Below, one piece after another: positions 1-6,486 of a stretch of DNA of 6,780 bases. This stretch comes from an uncultured Taibaiella sp. (GTDB lineage Bacteria; Bacteroidota; Bacteroidia; Chitinophagales; Chitinophagaceae). The notes beneath the pieces are model-generated. The model was not told where the DNA came from, did not search any database, and saw nothing but the letters and a program-made list of their open reading frames with translations. The translations under genes were made by a program, and so were the position numbers. How positions within the stretch are numbered: position 1 is the first letter of the stretch; each line of letters opens with the position of its first letter. The stretch lies in contig CALMXV010000503.1 of the NCBI GenBank assembly GCA_937871155.1, positions 1 to 6,780 of the forward strand, in the 5' to 3' direction.

Positions 1-90
1 ATTCACATTATCAAAATAGCCGCCATCAATTGGAGCTTGAAAATTGCCTCCAATATAATTGGCAATATGCTTAGGAATGGAAAGATTCAT
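1..90 (-). CDS. Aldehyde dehydrogenase, N-terminal fragment (runs off the left edge)
   Basis: Reading leftward from the ATG at 90-88 gives 30 uninterrupted codons that continue past the window edge. The fragment contains the block YIGGNFQAPIDGGYFDNVN, which matches the N-terminal pattern of NAD(P)-dependent aldehyde dehydrogenases (roughly y-I-x-G-x-F-x-x-P-x-x-G-x-y-F-x-N-x-x-P). Family members of about 490-510 residues oxidise an aldehyde to a carboxylate in the cytoplasm. The catalytic Cys and Glu lie outside the window, so neither activity nor substrate can be judged. An in-frame GTG two codons upstream (96-94) is an alternative start, and an in-frame TAA shortly before it limits further extension. 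The gene is divergent from the acyltransferase gene at 239. The family call rests on pattern recognition over only 30 residues. Confidence 0.72.
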   Translation of the reverse strand, partial: MNLSIPKHIANYIGGNFQAPIDGGYFDNVN

Positions 91-95
91 AAACA

Positions 96-103
96 CAAAA
101 GTA
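96..103 (-). promoter_or_regulatory. Possible Bacteroidota -7 element for the aldehyde dehydrogenase gene
   Basis: On the minus strand the octamer reads TACTTTTG, an exact match to the Bacteroidota -7 consensus TAnnTTTG. It ends only five bases before the ATG at 90, so transcription would begin at or within a few bases of the start codon. No TTG (-33 element) is visible 17-23 bases upstream, which weakens the call; a chance match in AT-rich DNA is possible. Confidence 0.25.
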
Positions 104-238
104 GTCGATTATGATATGATGTAAAAGATTCTAAATTTATACTGAAATAAGTAGCTATGTAGAACTGTAAAGGTTGTAACCGGCTAATTATGTCAGCAAG
201 CCAACTATTTCATGTAGCAGTATTAATCCTATTGTAGT

Positions 239-1690
239 ATGCTTTTTAACTCCTATAGCTATGCCCTATTCTTACCAATAGTTTTCCTGCTCTATTGGTT
301 CGTTTTTCATAAAAAACTAAGGAATCAAAATGCACTTTTATTAATAGCCAGTTATTATTTCTATGCCTGTTGGGATTGGCGCTTTCTGTTTCTTTTACTT
401 TTTTCTACCCTATTAGATTTCATTAGCGGCATCAAAATGTATGAAGCAAAGACCAAGTCTAAAAAAAGGATTTGGTTTTGGCTGAGTATCGTTATCAATT
501 TAGGCTTTCTAGGAATTTTTAAGTATTTCAATTTTTTTGCAGCCTCTTTCAAAGACTTGTTTGCCAATTGGGGCATCACCGTACACCCTTGGACTTTAAG
601 TATCGTACTTCCAGTGGGGATATCTTTTTATACCTTTCATGGCTTGTCTTATGTTATTGACATTTATAAAGAGAAAATAAAAGCAGAACGAAATTTTATA
701 GACTATGCTGTTTTTGTAAGCTTCTTTCCCTTATTGGTAGCGGGTCCTATAGAACGAGCCACTCATCTACTTCCACAAATAAAACAAAAAAGAACCTTTG
801 ATTATCCTACTGCCGTAGATGGTTTGAAACAAATCTTATGGGGACTTTTTAAGAAGATTGTAATTGCTGACACTTGTGCTCGTTATGTGGACTATTACTA
901 TACCTACACTTCCTATTTCTCCGGATTGCTTTTAGTGTTGGCAGCCGTAGCCTTTGCTATTCAAATCTATTGTGATTTTTCGGGTTATAGCGATATCGCT
1001 ATAGGCACAGCTAGGCTGTTTGGCATTCAACTCTTACGAAACTTTGCTTATCCCTATTTTTCAAGAAGTATAGCAGAGTTTTGGAGAAGATGGCATCTAT
1101 CGTTAACTACTTGGTTTAGAGATTATCTCTATATACCTCTCGGAGGCAGCAAAGGTGGAATATGGAGAAAAGCCAGAAATGTATTAATCATTTTTCTAGT
1201 CAGTGGATTTTGGCATGGAGCCAATTGGACATTTATCATTTGGGGAGCATTAAATGCGCTGTTCTTCTTACCGTCAATCTTTAATTCAGAAAAACATTTA
1301 CCTATTGAACAAGATGTAGTAGCTAAGGGAAAAAACTTTCCTTCTTTCAACCAACTATTACAAATGACAGCAACATTTGGTCTGGCTACCATTGGATTTA
1401 TTTTCTTCAGGGCTGAGAATGTCCCTCATGCTTTACAATACTTCTCTGCTATGTGTAGCAATAGTGGTTCATTCCTATTGTTATCTACCTATTGGAGATT
1501 TAAAGTTGTTATTGTCATGGCATTTATACTTTTCCTTATAGAGTGGATAGGTAGAGAACAGCCTTATGCAATTCAAAATATCGGACAAAACTGGAAGCCT
1601 ATCTTTCGATATAGTTTTTATTATAGCATCCTCCTTGCAATATATTGGTATAGTGGCTCAGAGCAACAGTTTATTTACTTTCAGTTTTAA
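239..1690 (+). CDS. MBOAT-family membrane-bound O-acyltransferase (AlgI/DltB-like)
   Basis: This 483-residue polytopic membrane protein has the usual length of bacterial AlgI/DltB-type MBOAT enzymes, which pass an acyl group through the cytoplasmic membrane for O-acylation of an extracellular polymer. It opens with the family-typical MLFNSYSYALFLPIVFLLYW. Further landmarks are AGPIER (168-173), CDFSGYSDIAIG (245-256), FWRRWHLSLTTWFRDYLYIPLGG (281-303, split around His286), SGFWHGANW (322-330) with the conserved active-site His326, and IFFRAEN (388-394). The end, FIYFQF, is also characteristic. Hydrophobic helices cover most of the chain. The gene lies six bases before an SGNH-like gene, the arrangement seen in AlgI-AlgJ/X and DltB-DltD acylation systems. 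No alginate, D-alanine carrier or other polymer genes are in view, so the acyl group and target are unknown. The family call is very secure; the substrate is not. Confidence 0.95.
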   Translation: MLFNSYSYALFLPIVFLLYWFVFHKKLRNQNALLLIASYYFYACWDWRFLFLLLFSTLLDFISGIKMYEAKTKSKKRIWFWLSIVINLGFLGIFKYFNFFAASFKDLFANWGITVHPWTLSIVLPVGISFYTFHGLSYVIDIYKEKIKAERNFIDYAVFVSFFPLLVAGPIERATHLLPQIKQKRTFDYPTAVDGLKQILWGLFKKIVIADTCARYVDYYYTYTSYFSGLLLVLAAVAFAIQIYCDFSGYSDIAIGTARLFGIQLLRNFAYPYFSRSIAEFWRRWHLSLTTWFRDYLYIPLGGSKGGIWRKARNVLIIFLVSGFWHGANWTFIIWGALNALFFLPSIFNSEKHLPIEQDVVAKGKNFPSFNQLLQMTATFGLATIGFIFFRAENVPHALQYFSAMCSNSGSFLLLSTYWRFKVVIVMAFILFLIEWIGREQPYAIQNIGQNWKPIFRYSFYYSILLAIYWYSGSEQQFIYFQF

Positions 1691-1696
1691 CATACA

Positions 1697-2638
1697 ATGA
1701 ACCGATTTTTAATAAAAATATTCCTTTTGCTTTTGCCCCTTTTATTGGTATTTACTGTGGCAGAATACGGGTTAAGAAATATCCCCAATGACTATCAATT
1801 CAAGAAAAAGCAATTGGAACAAGCTGCACCGTCTATTAAAATATTGATATTAGGAAGCTCACATAGCTACTTCAACATTTCACCACAATTCTTAAAGGAT
1901 AAAGCTTTTAATCTAGGCTACAGCTCGCAACCATTAAAATATGACAATGCCCTTTACCAACATTATTCATCTAAATTAAGTACCTTACACACGCTTGTAC
2001 TTTCTATTTCCTATAATTCATTTTATTGGAATCTTGAGGATGCAATAGAACAATGGCGAGCTAAAAACTATGTCATCTATTATGACCTAAAAAATGAATC
2101 GTCCTTTAAAAACTATTTTGAAATAACTAGCAATAAAGGTTCCTTCAATTATCATCGACTTGTCAACTATTACCTAAAACACCAATCCGTAATAACCTGT
2201 GACAGCCTTGGCTGGGGCACCCCTTATACGTCATCTAAGCAAAAAGACCTTTCCAAGTCTGCTGAATTAGCGATAAAAAGACATACTCAAAAAGAGATAA
2301 ATTCTCCGAAAAGCAAAGAATGTTTTCATCAAAACTTAACTGCCTTAAAACAACTTATAAATAGTGCTGCCTTACATCGGGTGAATGTTTTATTGATAAC
2401 CACACCTACCTATTATACTTATAGCAAGAAACTCAATCAGGCGCAACTCCAACAAATGACGACATCAATTGAACAGTTATTAGCCACTTCACCCAACGTT
2501 GCCTACTTAAATATGATGAACGATCATCGTTTTCTAAAAACGGACTTCTATGATGCTGACCATCTTAATGACATTGGCGCCAAAAAACTTACTCTAATCA
2601 TTGATAGTTTTTTAAAAACACAGTATCCTCAACATTAG
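1697..2638 (+). CDS. Membrane-anchored SGNH/GDSL-like protein, probable partner of the MBOAT acyltransferase
   Basis: The 313-residue product starts with a basic residue and one long hydrophobic segment (about 4-22), which would serve as an uncleaved signal anchor and leave the rest outside the membrane. The segment KILILGSSHSYFNISP (48-63) resembles SGNH block I, with GSS in place of GDS and Ser55 as candidate nucleophile. DADHLNDIGAKK near the C terminus (286-297) fits block V, with Asp286 and His289 as candidate catalytic residues (DxxH). FNLGYSS (71-77) may supply the block II Gly. DltD and AlgJ/AlgX are known SGNH-like partners of MBOAT proteins that complete acyl transfer to the polymer, and the six-base gap after the MBOAT stop suggests co-transcription and a shared task. 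No close named family is recognised. It could instead be an esterase acting on the same polymer. Confidence 0.75.
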   Translation: MNRFLIKIFLLLLPLLLVFTVAEYGLRNIPNDYQFKKKQLEQAAPSIKILILGSSHSYFNISPQFLKDKAFNLGYSSQPLKYDNALYQHYSSKLSTLHTLVLSISYNSFYWNLEDAIEQWRAKNYVIYYDLKNESSFKNYFEITSNKGSFNYHRLVNYYLKHQSVITCDSLGWGTPYTSSKQKDLSKSAELAIKRHTQKEINSPKSKECFHQNLTALKQLINSAALHRVNVLLITTPTYYTYSKKLNQAQLQQMTTSIEQLLATSPNVAYLNMMNDHRFLKTDFYDADHLNDIGAKKLTLIIDSFLKTQYPQH

Positions 2639-2681
2639 GCGCCAACAGGGTGGTAATATATTTAAGGGTTAATTCAAAGGC

Positions 2682-3764
2682 TTATTCAACCCAATCAGCT
2701 ATAAAAACATTGGTATCGTGTGTGCCACCATTGTTTCTATTGGAGCTAAAGATTATTTTCTTTCCGTTTGGCGAAAACATTGGGAAGGCATCAAATCCAC
2801 CATCGTGTGATATTTTCTTTAGTTCGGTTCCATCCATGTTAATGGTATAGATATTAAAAGGGAATCCTTTTTTGTATTCGTGATTGGAACTAAAGATTAT
2901 TCTTTTCCCATCAGGCATAAAGTTCGGTGCCCAATTTGCCTGTCCAAGTTTAGTAACTTGTTTTATATCGGTTCCATCAGCATTGGCTACATAGACCTCC
3001 ATGTTTGTAGGGGCTACCAAACCTTGAGCCAGCAAGTCTTTGTATTCTTTTATTTCCGTTTCGGTAGTGGGGCGAGAGGCTCTCCAAACTATCTTGGTAC
3101 CGTCTGGTGAAAACCATGCACCACCATCATAACCCAGTTCGTGAGTAATTTGTTTCACATTGCTACCATCGAGATTCATGGTATATAAGTCTAAATCGCC
3201 ATTACGAGTAGAGGTAAAAATGATTTTATCTCCTTTAGGAGAAATGACCGGTTCTGCATCGTACCCCTTTTCATGGGTCAGTTGTTGGATAATAGTTCCG
3301 TTTAGGTCAGCAACGAATATATCATAGCTATCATAGATAGGCCATACATATTTCTTCAATGCTTTTTTGTCCGGAACTGGTGGACATTCTTTGCTTCCCA
3401 GATGCGTAGAAGAATAAAGTACATGTTTTTTATCAGGCATTAGATAAGCACAAGTGGTGCGTCCTAAACCGGTACTCACTCTTTTATAATTAAACTTATC
3501 TGTTTTTTTCTGAGGTAGCTTTCCATAGAAAATTTGGTCACAAGCAATGCCTTCTTTGGGTGCTGCTCTTTGAAAAATGATATGATCATTATCAAATCCG
3601 AAATAAGCTTCAGCATTATCACCACCGTAAGTCAGTTGTCGAATGTTCTTAAAATGTTTTTCATCAGAATAATGTAACGAATCGCGGGTAACTGCCGGAG
3701 TATGTTGTGCTACTGCATTGGCTGCCATCAAGCAACTAACAAAGATTATTGATACCTGTTTCAT
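2682..3764 (-). CDS. Exported TolB-like beta-propeller protein with PD40 repeats
   Basis: This 360-residue protein has a clear Sec signal peptide with likely cleavage after ANAVA (residue 19), so it probably acts in the periplasm. The mature part is a chain of PD40/WD40-like blades, each with an aromatic/Asp stretch, then SPxG or MPDGK, then an IIFSS-like strand: about 40-66, 102-119, 160-187 (GYDAEPVISPKGDKIIFTS), 205-231 (GYDGGAWFSPDGTKIVWRA), 267-294 and 316-342 (GGFDAFPMFSPNGKKIIFSS). About six blades are visible. Cys75, Cys105 and Cys127 would be exposed after export and could form a disulfide. It is shorter than classical TolB (about 430 residues), shows no separate TolB N-terminal domain, and has no tolA or pal neighbours, so a Tol-Pal role is unsupported. 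It lies 41 bases downstream of maf on the same strand and may also have its own promoter. The fold is secure; its ligand is unknown. Confidence 0.88.
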   Translation of the reverse strand: MKQVSIIFVSCLMAANAVAQHTPAVTRDSLHYSDEKHFKNIRQLTYGGDNAEAYFGFDNDHIIFQRAAPKEGIACDQIFYGKLPQKKTDKFNYKRVSTGLGRTTCAYLMPDKKHVLYSSTHLGSKECPPVPDKKALKKYVWPIYDSYDIFVADLNGTIIQQLTHEKGYDAEPVISPKGDKIIFTSTRNGDLDLYTMNLDGSNVKQITHELGYDGGAWFSPDGTKIVWRASRPTTETEIKEYKDLLAQGLVAPTNMEVYVANADGTDIKQVTKLGQANWAPNFMPDGKRIIFSSNHEYKKGFPFNIYTINMDGTELKKISHDGGFDAFPMFSPNGKKIIFSSNRNNGGTHDTNVFIADWVE

Positions 3765-3773
3765 AAGAGACTA

Positions 3774-3799
3774 CAAAGCTATAACAACCAATTAGCCAA
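3774..3799 (-). promoter_or_regulatory. Possible Bacteroidota promoter before the TolB-like gene
   Basis: On the minus strand TAGCTTTG (3781-3774) matches the TAnnTTTG -7 consensus exactly. A TTG lies upstream at 3799-3797 with a 15-base spacer, a little shorter than the usual 17-23. Transcription would start only a few bases before the ATG at 3764. It falls in the 41-base gap after maf, which contains no terminator hairpin, so it could add to read-through from the upstream genes. A chance match is possible. Confidence 0.3.
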
Positions 3800-3805
3800 T
3801 TGTCA

Positions 3806-4369
3806 CTACTCTGTAAAACTCTTCAGTTGCGCTACTAATTCACCGATTGGTAGCCCCATCACATTATAGTAGTCCCCTTCAATTTTTTCGATACCAATCA
3901 TCCCAATCCACTCTTGTATGGCGTAGGCTCCTGCTTTATCCATCGGATGATAGTGTGTGACATAATGTGCTATCTGCTCGTTGGTAAGTGGACGAAAATA
4001 AACGGATGTACTACAAGAAAACACCTTCTTTTTAGTAGCATTTTGAATACATACACCCGTTATCACTTCATGTTTTCTACCCGATAGTTTTTCTAAAATT
4101 TGATACGCATCTGCAGCATCCTTCGGCTTTCCTATAATTTCCTCTTCTACTACTACAATCGTATCAGCAGCAATTACAACAGCCTTAGGATTTCTTTGTA
4201 AAATAACTGCGGCTTTCTTATCTGCTAGAAACCCTGGAACTATCGAAGCCGACATCCCTTGTGGCACCGACTCATCTACATCGGCTACATCAATGGTAAA
4301 TGAAATTTCTGCAGCTTCTAAAAGTTGTTTTCTACGAGGAGATTGAGAGGCTAAAATTATTGAATCCAT
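3806..4369 (-). CDS. maf: Maf family nucleotide pyrophosphatase (YhdE-type, dTTP/UTP class)
   Basis: The 187-residue product has the normal length and all main motifs of the Maf/HAM1-fold nucleoside triphosphate pyrophosphatases. These are ASQSPRR (7-13), AADTIV (67-72) with the putative catalytic Asp69, GKP (80-82), SGRKHEVITGV (96-106), DKAGAYAIQE (144-153), and IEGDYYNVMGLPI (163-175). The DKAGAYxIQ signature is that of the YhdE subgroup, known to hydrolyse dTTP and UTP (and modified pyrimidine nucleotides) to monophosphate and pyrophosphate, rather than the YceF/m7GTP subgroup. The role is cytoplasmic house-cleaning, with a reported link to division arrest. The ATG at 4369 is supported because MDSIILASQSPRR begins at the family-typical distance from the first motif. 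The first 13 bases overlap the end of the prenyltransferase gene, suggesting translational coupling. Confidence 0.96.
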   Translation of the reverse strand: MDSIILASQSPRRKQLLEAAEISFTIDVADVDESVPQGMSASIVPGFLADKKAAVILQRNPKAVVIAADTIVVVEEEIIGKPKDAADAYQILEKLSGRKHEVITGVCIQNATKKKVFSCSTSVYFRPLTNEQIAHYVTHYHPMDKAGAYAIQEWIGMIGIEKIEGDYYNVMGLPIGELVAQLKSFTE

Positions 4370-5328
4370 TCTGAAATTAAATTGATGATTAGCGAGCCAA
4401 TACCGGCCACCATGATAAGTTTAAGTTGTGAGCTGCTACGTGCATAATGTTGTGCAGTAGCTTTCTGATGCAAATTAAATATCCAAAAAAACAGTGGAAG
4501 AACCAGTGCCAACATCGTGTAAATTGCCATGATAAAATTACCGGAATGATAGAATGAAGGCACTGCTAAAACTAATGGCAACAAGGCAAAACAAGCTAAA
4601 GCTTGCGTAAAATAACTAGCTCTTCTAAGCCCCCAACGAATGGGCATCGTTTCGCAGCCTTCTTCAAAATCGCCTTTTAGGTCTTCCATATCTTTTACAA
4701 TTTCTCGCATCCAAGTAAGGATGAATGCAAAATAGGCATAGCCCCCTAAAAGCCACACCGGATTGAGGTGCGTTGCTCCATTGCTTTCTTTTATGAAAAT
4801 TGCTTGGGTCAGAAAAGGATGCAGAGAAGGCTCATACACCAATAAAGTAAGTATCGTAAGTGCCGTTAGCAACGCTACCGTTACATTACCTATCATGAAT
4901 TTTCGTTTGAATGTAGTGGAGTAAAACCATAACAAAATGGTGCATAAAAGCTGAACAAATAGCCACTCATAAGCCGTACGTTGTGCAGCGACATACCATG
5001 CCAATGCTAGTGCTAGCAAATTGCAGCAACCATGCAAGATGATAGCCATTCGACGTGGGATTTGTTTTTCCAACACCATCTTATCGGGCTTATTTATCAG
5101 ATCAATTCGGATATCGAAATAGTCGTTGATAATATAACCCGCCGCCGCTATTAATACCGTAGATGAGGCGAGTAATAAAAAGTTAATCGGTGTTAGTAGT
5201 GATTTAGGTAAATGGTTCCATGTAGAAGATGCCGGCAAAAACACACATGCCCATATAAAGAGCTGCGTAGCAAATATGATAAGTAAATTTTTCCAACGGA
5301 TTAAGGTCAACCAAGCACTCAAGAGCAA
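4357..5328 (-). CDS. UbiA-family prenyltransferase, possibly digeranylgeranylglyceryl-phosphate synthase-like; TTG start
   Basis: This 323-residue integral membrane protein has two Asp-rich motifs of the UbiA superfamily: NDYFDIRID (68-76, NDxxDxxxD) and DMEDLKGD (213-220, DxxDxxxD). These bind Mg-prenyl diphosphate. YSTTFKRKFMIGNVTVA (136-152) is the conserved loop between them. Hydrophobic helices fill the rest (about eight or nine). Family members transfer a prenyl chain to an aromatic ring, heme or glycerol-phosphate acceptor. Bacteroidota homologues of this type are commonly labelled geranylgeranylglycerol-phosphate geranylgeranyltransferase, but that name is transferred from archaea, and menaquinone biosynthesis (MenA) is the main alternative. 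An in-frame TAA sits immediately before the TTG at 5328, the next in-frame Met is residue 84, beyond the first catalytic motif, and no ATG occurs on this strand for about 200 bases upstream. Initiation must therefore be at TTG 5328 or TTG 5322. The gene overlaps maf by 13 bases. Confidence 0.9.
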   Translation of the reverse strand: MLLSAWLTLIRWKNLLIIFATQLFIWACVFLPASSTWNHLPKSLLTPINFLLLASSTVLIAAAGYIINDYFDIRIDLINKPDKMVLEKQIPRRMAIILHGCCNLLALALAWYVAAQRTAYEWLFVQLLCTILLWFYSTTFKRKFMIGNVTVALLTALTILTLLVYEPSLHPFLTQAIFIKESNGATHLNPVWLLGGYAYFAFILTWMREIVKDMEDLKGDFEEGCETMPIRWGLRRASYFTQALACFALLPLVLAVPSFYHSGNFIMAIYTMLALVLPLFFWIFNLHQKATAQHYARSSSQLKLIMVAGIGSLIINLISEWIQ

Positions 5329-5509
5329 TTAATATTTATTATGAAAAAAAGTGGATGAGCAATAAGTAACGGCAAGCTAATTTTTTTATTGAATATTTTG
5401 ATAAGAGTTCTACCTGCTTTGTGATATATCAAGTACAGCCTTGCTTTAAAATTCCGATTTTTATAAATAAACTTTTCCGATTTTTTATCAGGCTCGTGTG
5501 CCCAACTTT

Positions 5510-5517
5510 TATTTTTG
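5510..5517 (+). promoter_or_regulatory. Possible -7 element for the 5613 membrane protein gene
   Basis: TATTTTTG fits TAnnTTTG exactly and would start transcription near 5522, about 90 bases before the ATG at 5613. No TTG is found at the -33 distance, so this is a weak call. Confidence 0.25.
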
Positions 5518-5529
5518 ACAGTTCAATGA

Positions 5530-5558
5530 CAAAACTAAGAAAGAACATTTCCTTTCAA
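5530..5558 (-). promoter_or_regulatory. Bacteroidota-type promoter for the UbiA-maf transcript
   Basis: On the minus strand TTG (5558-5556) is followed by an 18-base spacer and TAGTTTTG (5537-5530). Both elements and their spacing fit the Bacteroidota housekeeping sigma consensus (TTG, 17-23 bases, TAnnTTTG). This is the best promoter match noticed in the window. Transcription would begin near 5525, giving the prenyltransferase mRNA an unusually long leader of about 200 bases. The predicted start nearly coincides with that of the opposing plus-strand element at 5510-5517. Confidence 0.45.
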
Positions 5559-5612
5559 ATGTCTTTCCAATATTGAATCAGCAAACCAACATTAAAAAAA
5601 CATTTTCTTACT

Positions 5613-6486
5613 ATGGTAAATAAAAAGAGTTTAAAATACGGTATCTTTTCTTCTTGTGCTTTTACTGATGCCTATAGGCCATGCTATCATGATATTAAAC
5701 GAAAAGTTTTTACATGACGACAAATATTATGGAGCCGTAGCCATGGGTATCGTGGAGGTTATTTTAGTTTTCTGGGGTATTAAACAAAACAAAAAAAACA
5801 TCCTTGCTACCATCTTAGGTTTTTTAGGAGGGGTCTTAATCTGGACGGGTTGGATTGAGTTTTCATTTATGTGGGTAGCAGAAAAGAACAATGTACCCAA
5901 CTTAGTAGTCAACGGAGAAATAGCTACTAAAAGAGAATATTTAGTAATGCTTTCTTCATTGGGGCTTTTAGCTACCATTGTTATCTTCTTTCTTTTTACA
6001 CGTACTAGTTTCACCTTCTTTGCTTGGATACAAGAAAAGATGGGAGTAAAACAAAACATTGCTCAACAAGGTGGGTATATCAAAAAACCGTTAGCTGTAA
6101 CCACATTCATTGAAACCATCATTATATTATGGTTCTTTTACATCGTTCTCTTATTAGTGTATGATGATGCTATCGCTGGGGATACTCATATAGCTACCTA
6201 TATTGTAGCTTGGGGATCGCTACTTTGGTCCATCTATCTTATCGCGAAATTGATTACCATCAAAGTTTTTGACTATGCTATACGCTATTCCATTCCTACT
6301 GTTATCATCTTCTGGAACTTTGTGGAAGTATTGGGCAGATGGGGAACTTTTAAAGAGATTTGGATTTATCCTATCGAACATTGGAAAGAAGTATCGCTTA
6401 TGTTTATAGTTACGGCTGTGCTTTTATATGTGTTTATCAAGACACCTTATTTTAGAAAAGACGCTAAGAAGATGATGCAATCTTAA
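5613..6486 (+). CDS. Unrecognised polytopic membrane protein with an apparent +1 frameshift near its start
   Basis: The long open frame starts at GTG 5656 and encodes 276 residues, but the real beginning is probably ATG 5613. That ATG follows an A-rich stretch and reads MVNKKSLKYGIF before a T4 run (5646-5649). Dropping one T joins it in frame to the rest, giving MVNKKSLKYGIFLLVLLLMP, a basic N terminus followed by a complete first membrane helix, and a 290-residue protein. Hydrophobic segments in GTG-based numbering are about 1-14, 24-41, 48-74, 97-115, 148-169, 176-202, 209-227 and 246-262, so about eight helices. The tail is basic (FRKDAKKMMQS). A charged, partly polar loop around 75-95 (VAEKNNVPNLVVNGEIATKR) is distinctive. 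No named family, catalytic motif or transporter signature is recognised. If the indel is real, translation would have to use GTG 5656 without the basic N terminus. It precedes a putatively exported protein at 6714. Confidence 0.75.

Larger units (their letters stand above)
5329..5612. other. 284-base divergent intergenic region between the prenyltransferase and membrane protein genes
   Basis: No coding sequence is evident on either strand. The region is very AT-rich, with A7 at 5344-5350, T7 near 5382 and A7 at 5594-5600. It carries back-to-back promoter-like elements (described separately) and an A-rich stretch just before the ATG at 5613, which is the usual translation-initiation setting in Bacteroidota. 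No riboswitch or strong hairpin was recognised in the long leader of the prenyltransferase gene, although an unfamiliar RNA structure cannot be excluded by eye. Confidence 0.6.

Noticed and set aside
361..579. Minus-strand open frame of 72 codons inside the MBOAT gene
   Set aside because: It is antisense to clearly conserved MBOAT sequence and shows no domain or sensible composition. The same applies to the minus-strand frame at 1129-1392.
2575..2645. Repeated GGCGCCAA at about 2577 and 2639
   Set aside because: Only eight bases, one copy lies inside conserved coding sequence (the DIGAKK segment), and there is no third copy or structural context.
2666..2692. Possible bulged hairpin (GGGTT-AAT paired with ATT-C-AACCC) between the convergent genes as a bidirectional terminator
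   Set aside because: The stem is short, has a bulge, overlaps the end of the TolB-like coding region and lacks a T-run on either side.
2650..3110. Plus-strand open frames (2650-2850 and 2880-3110) opposite the TolB-like gene
   Set aside because: They are antisense to well-conserved PD40 repeats and carry no recognisable features of their own.
3732..3764. Lipoprotein signal at Cys11 of the TolB-like protein
   Set aside because: The residues before Cys11 (FVS) fit a lipobox poorly and the preceding hydrophobic segment is too short. Cleavage after ANAVA by signal peptidase I is a better fit.
5727..6059. Minus-strand open frame of 110 codons opposite the membrane protein gene
   Set aside because: It is low-complexity, Lys/Pro-rich and the complement of membrane-helix codons, so it is best seen as a shadow of the plus-strand gene.
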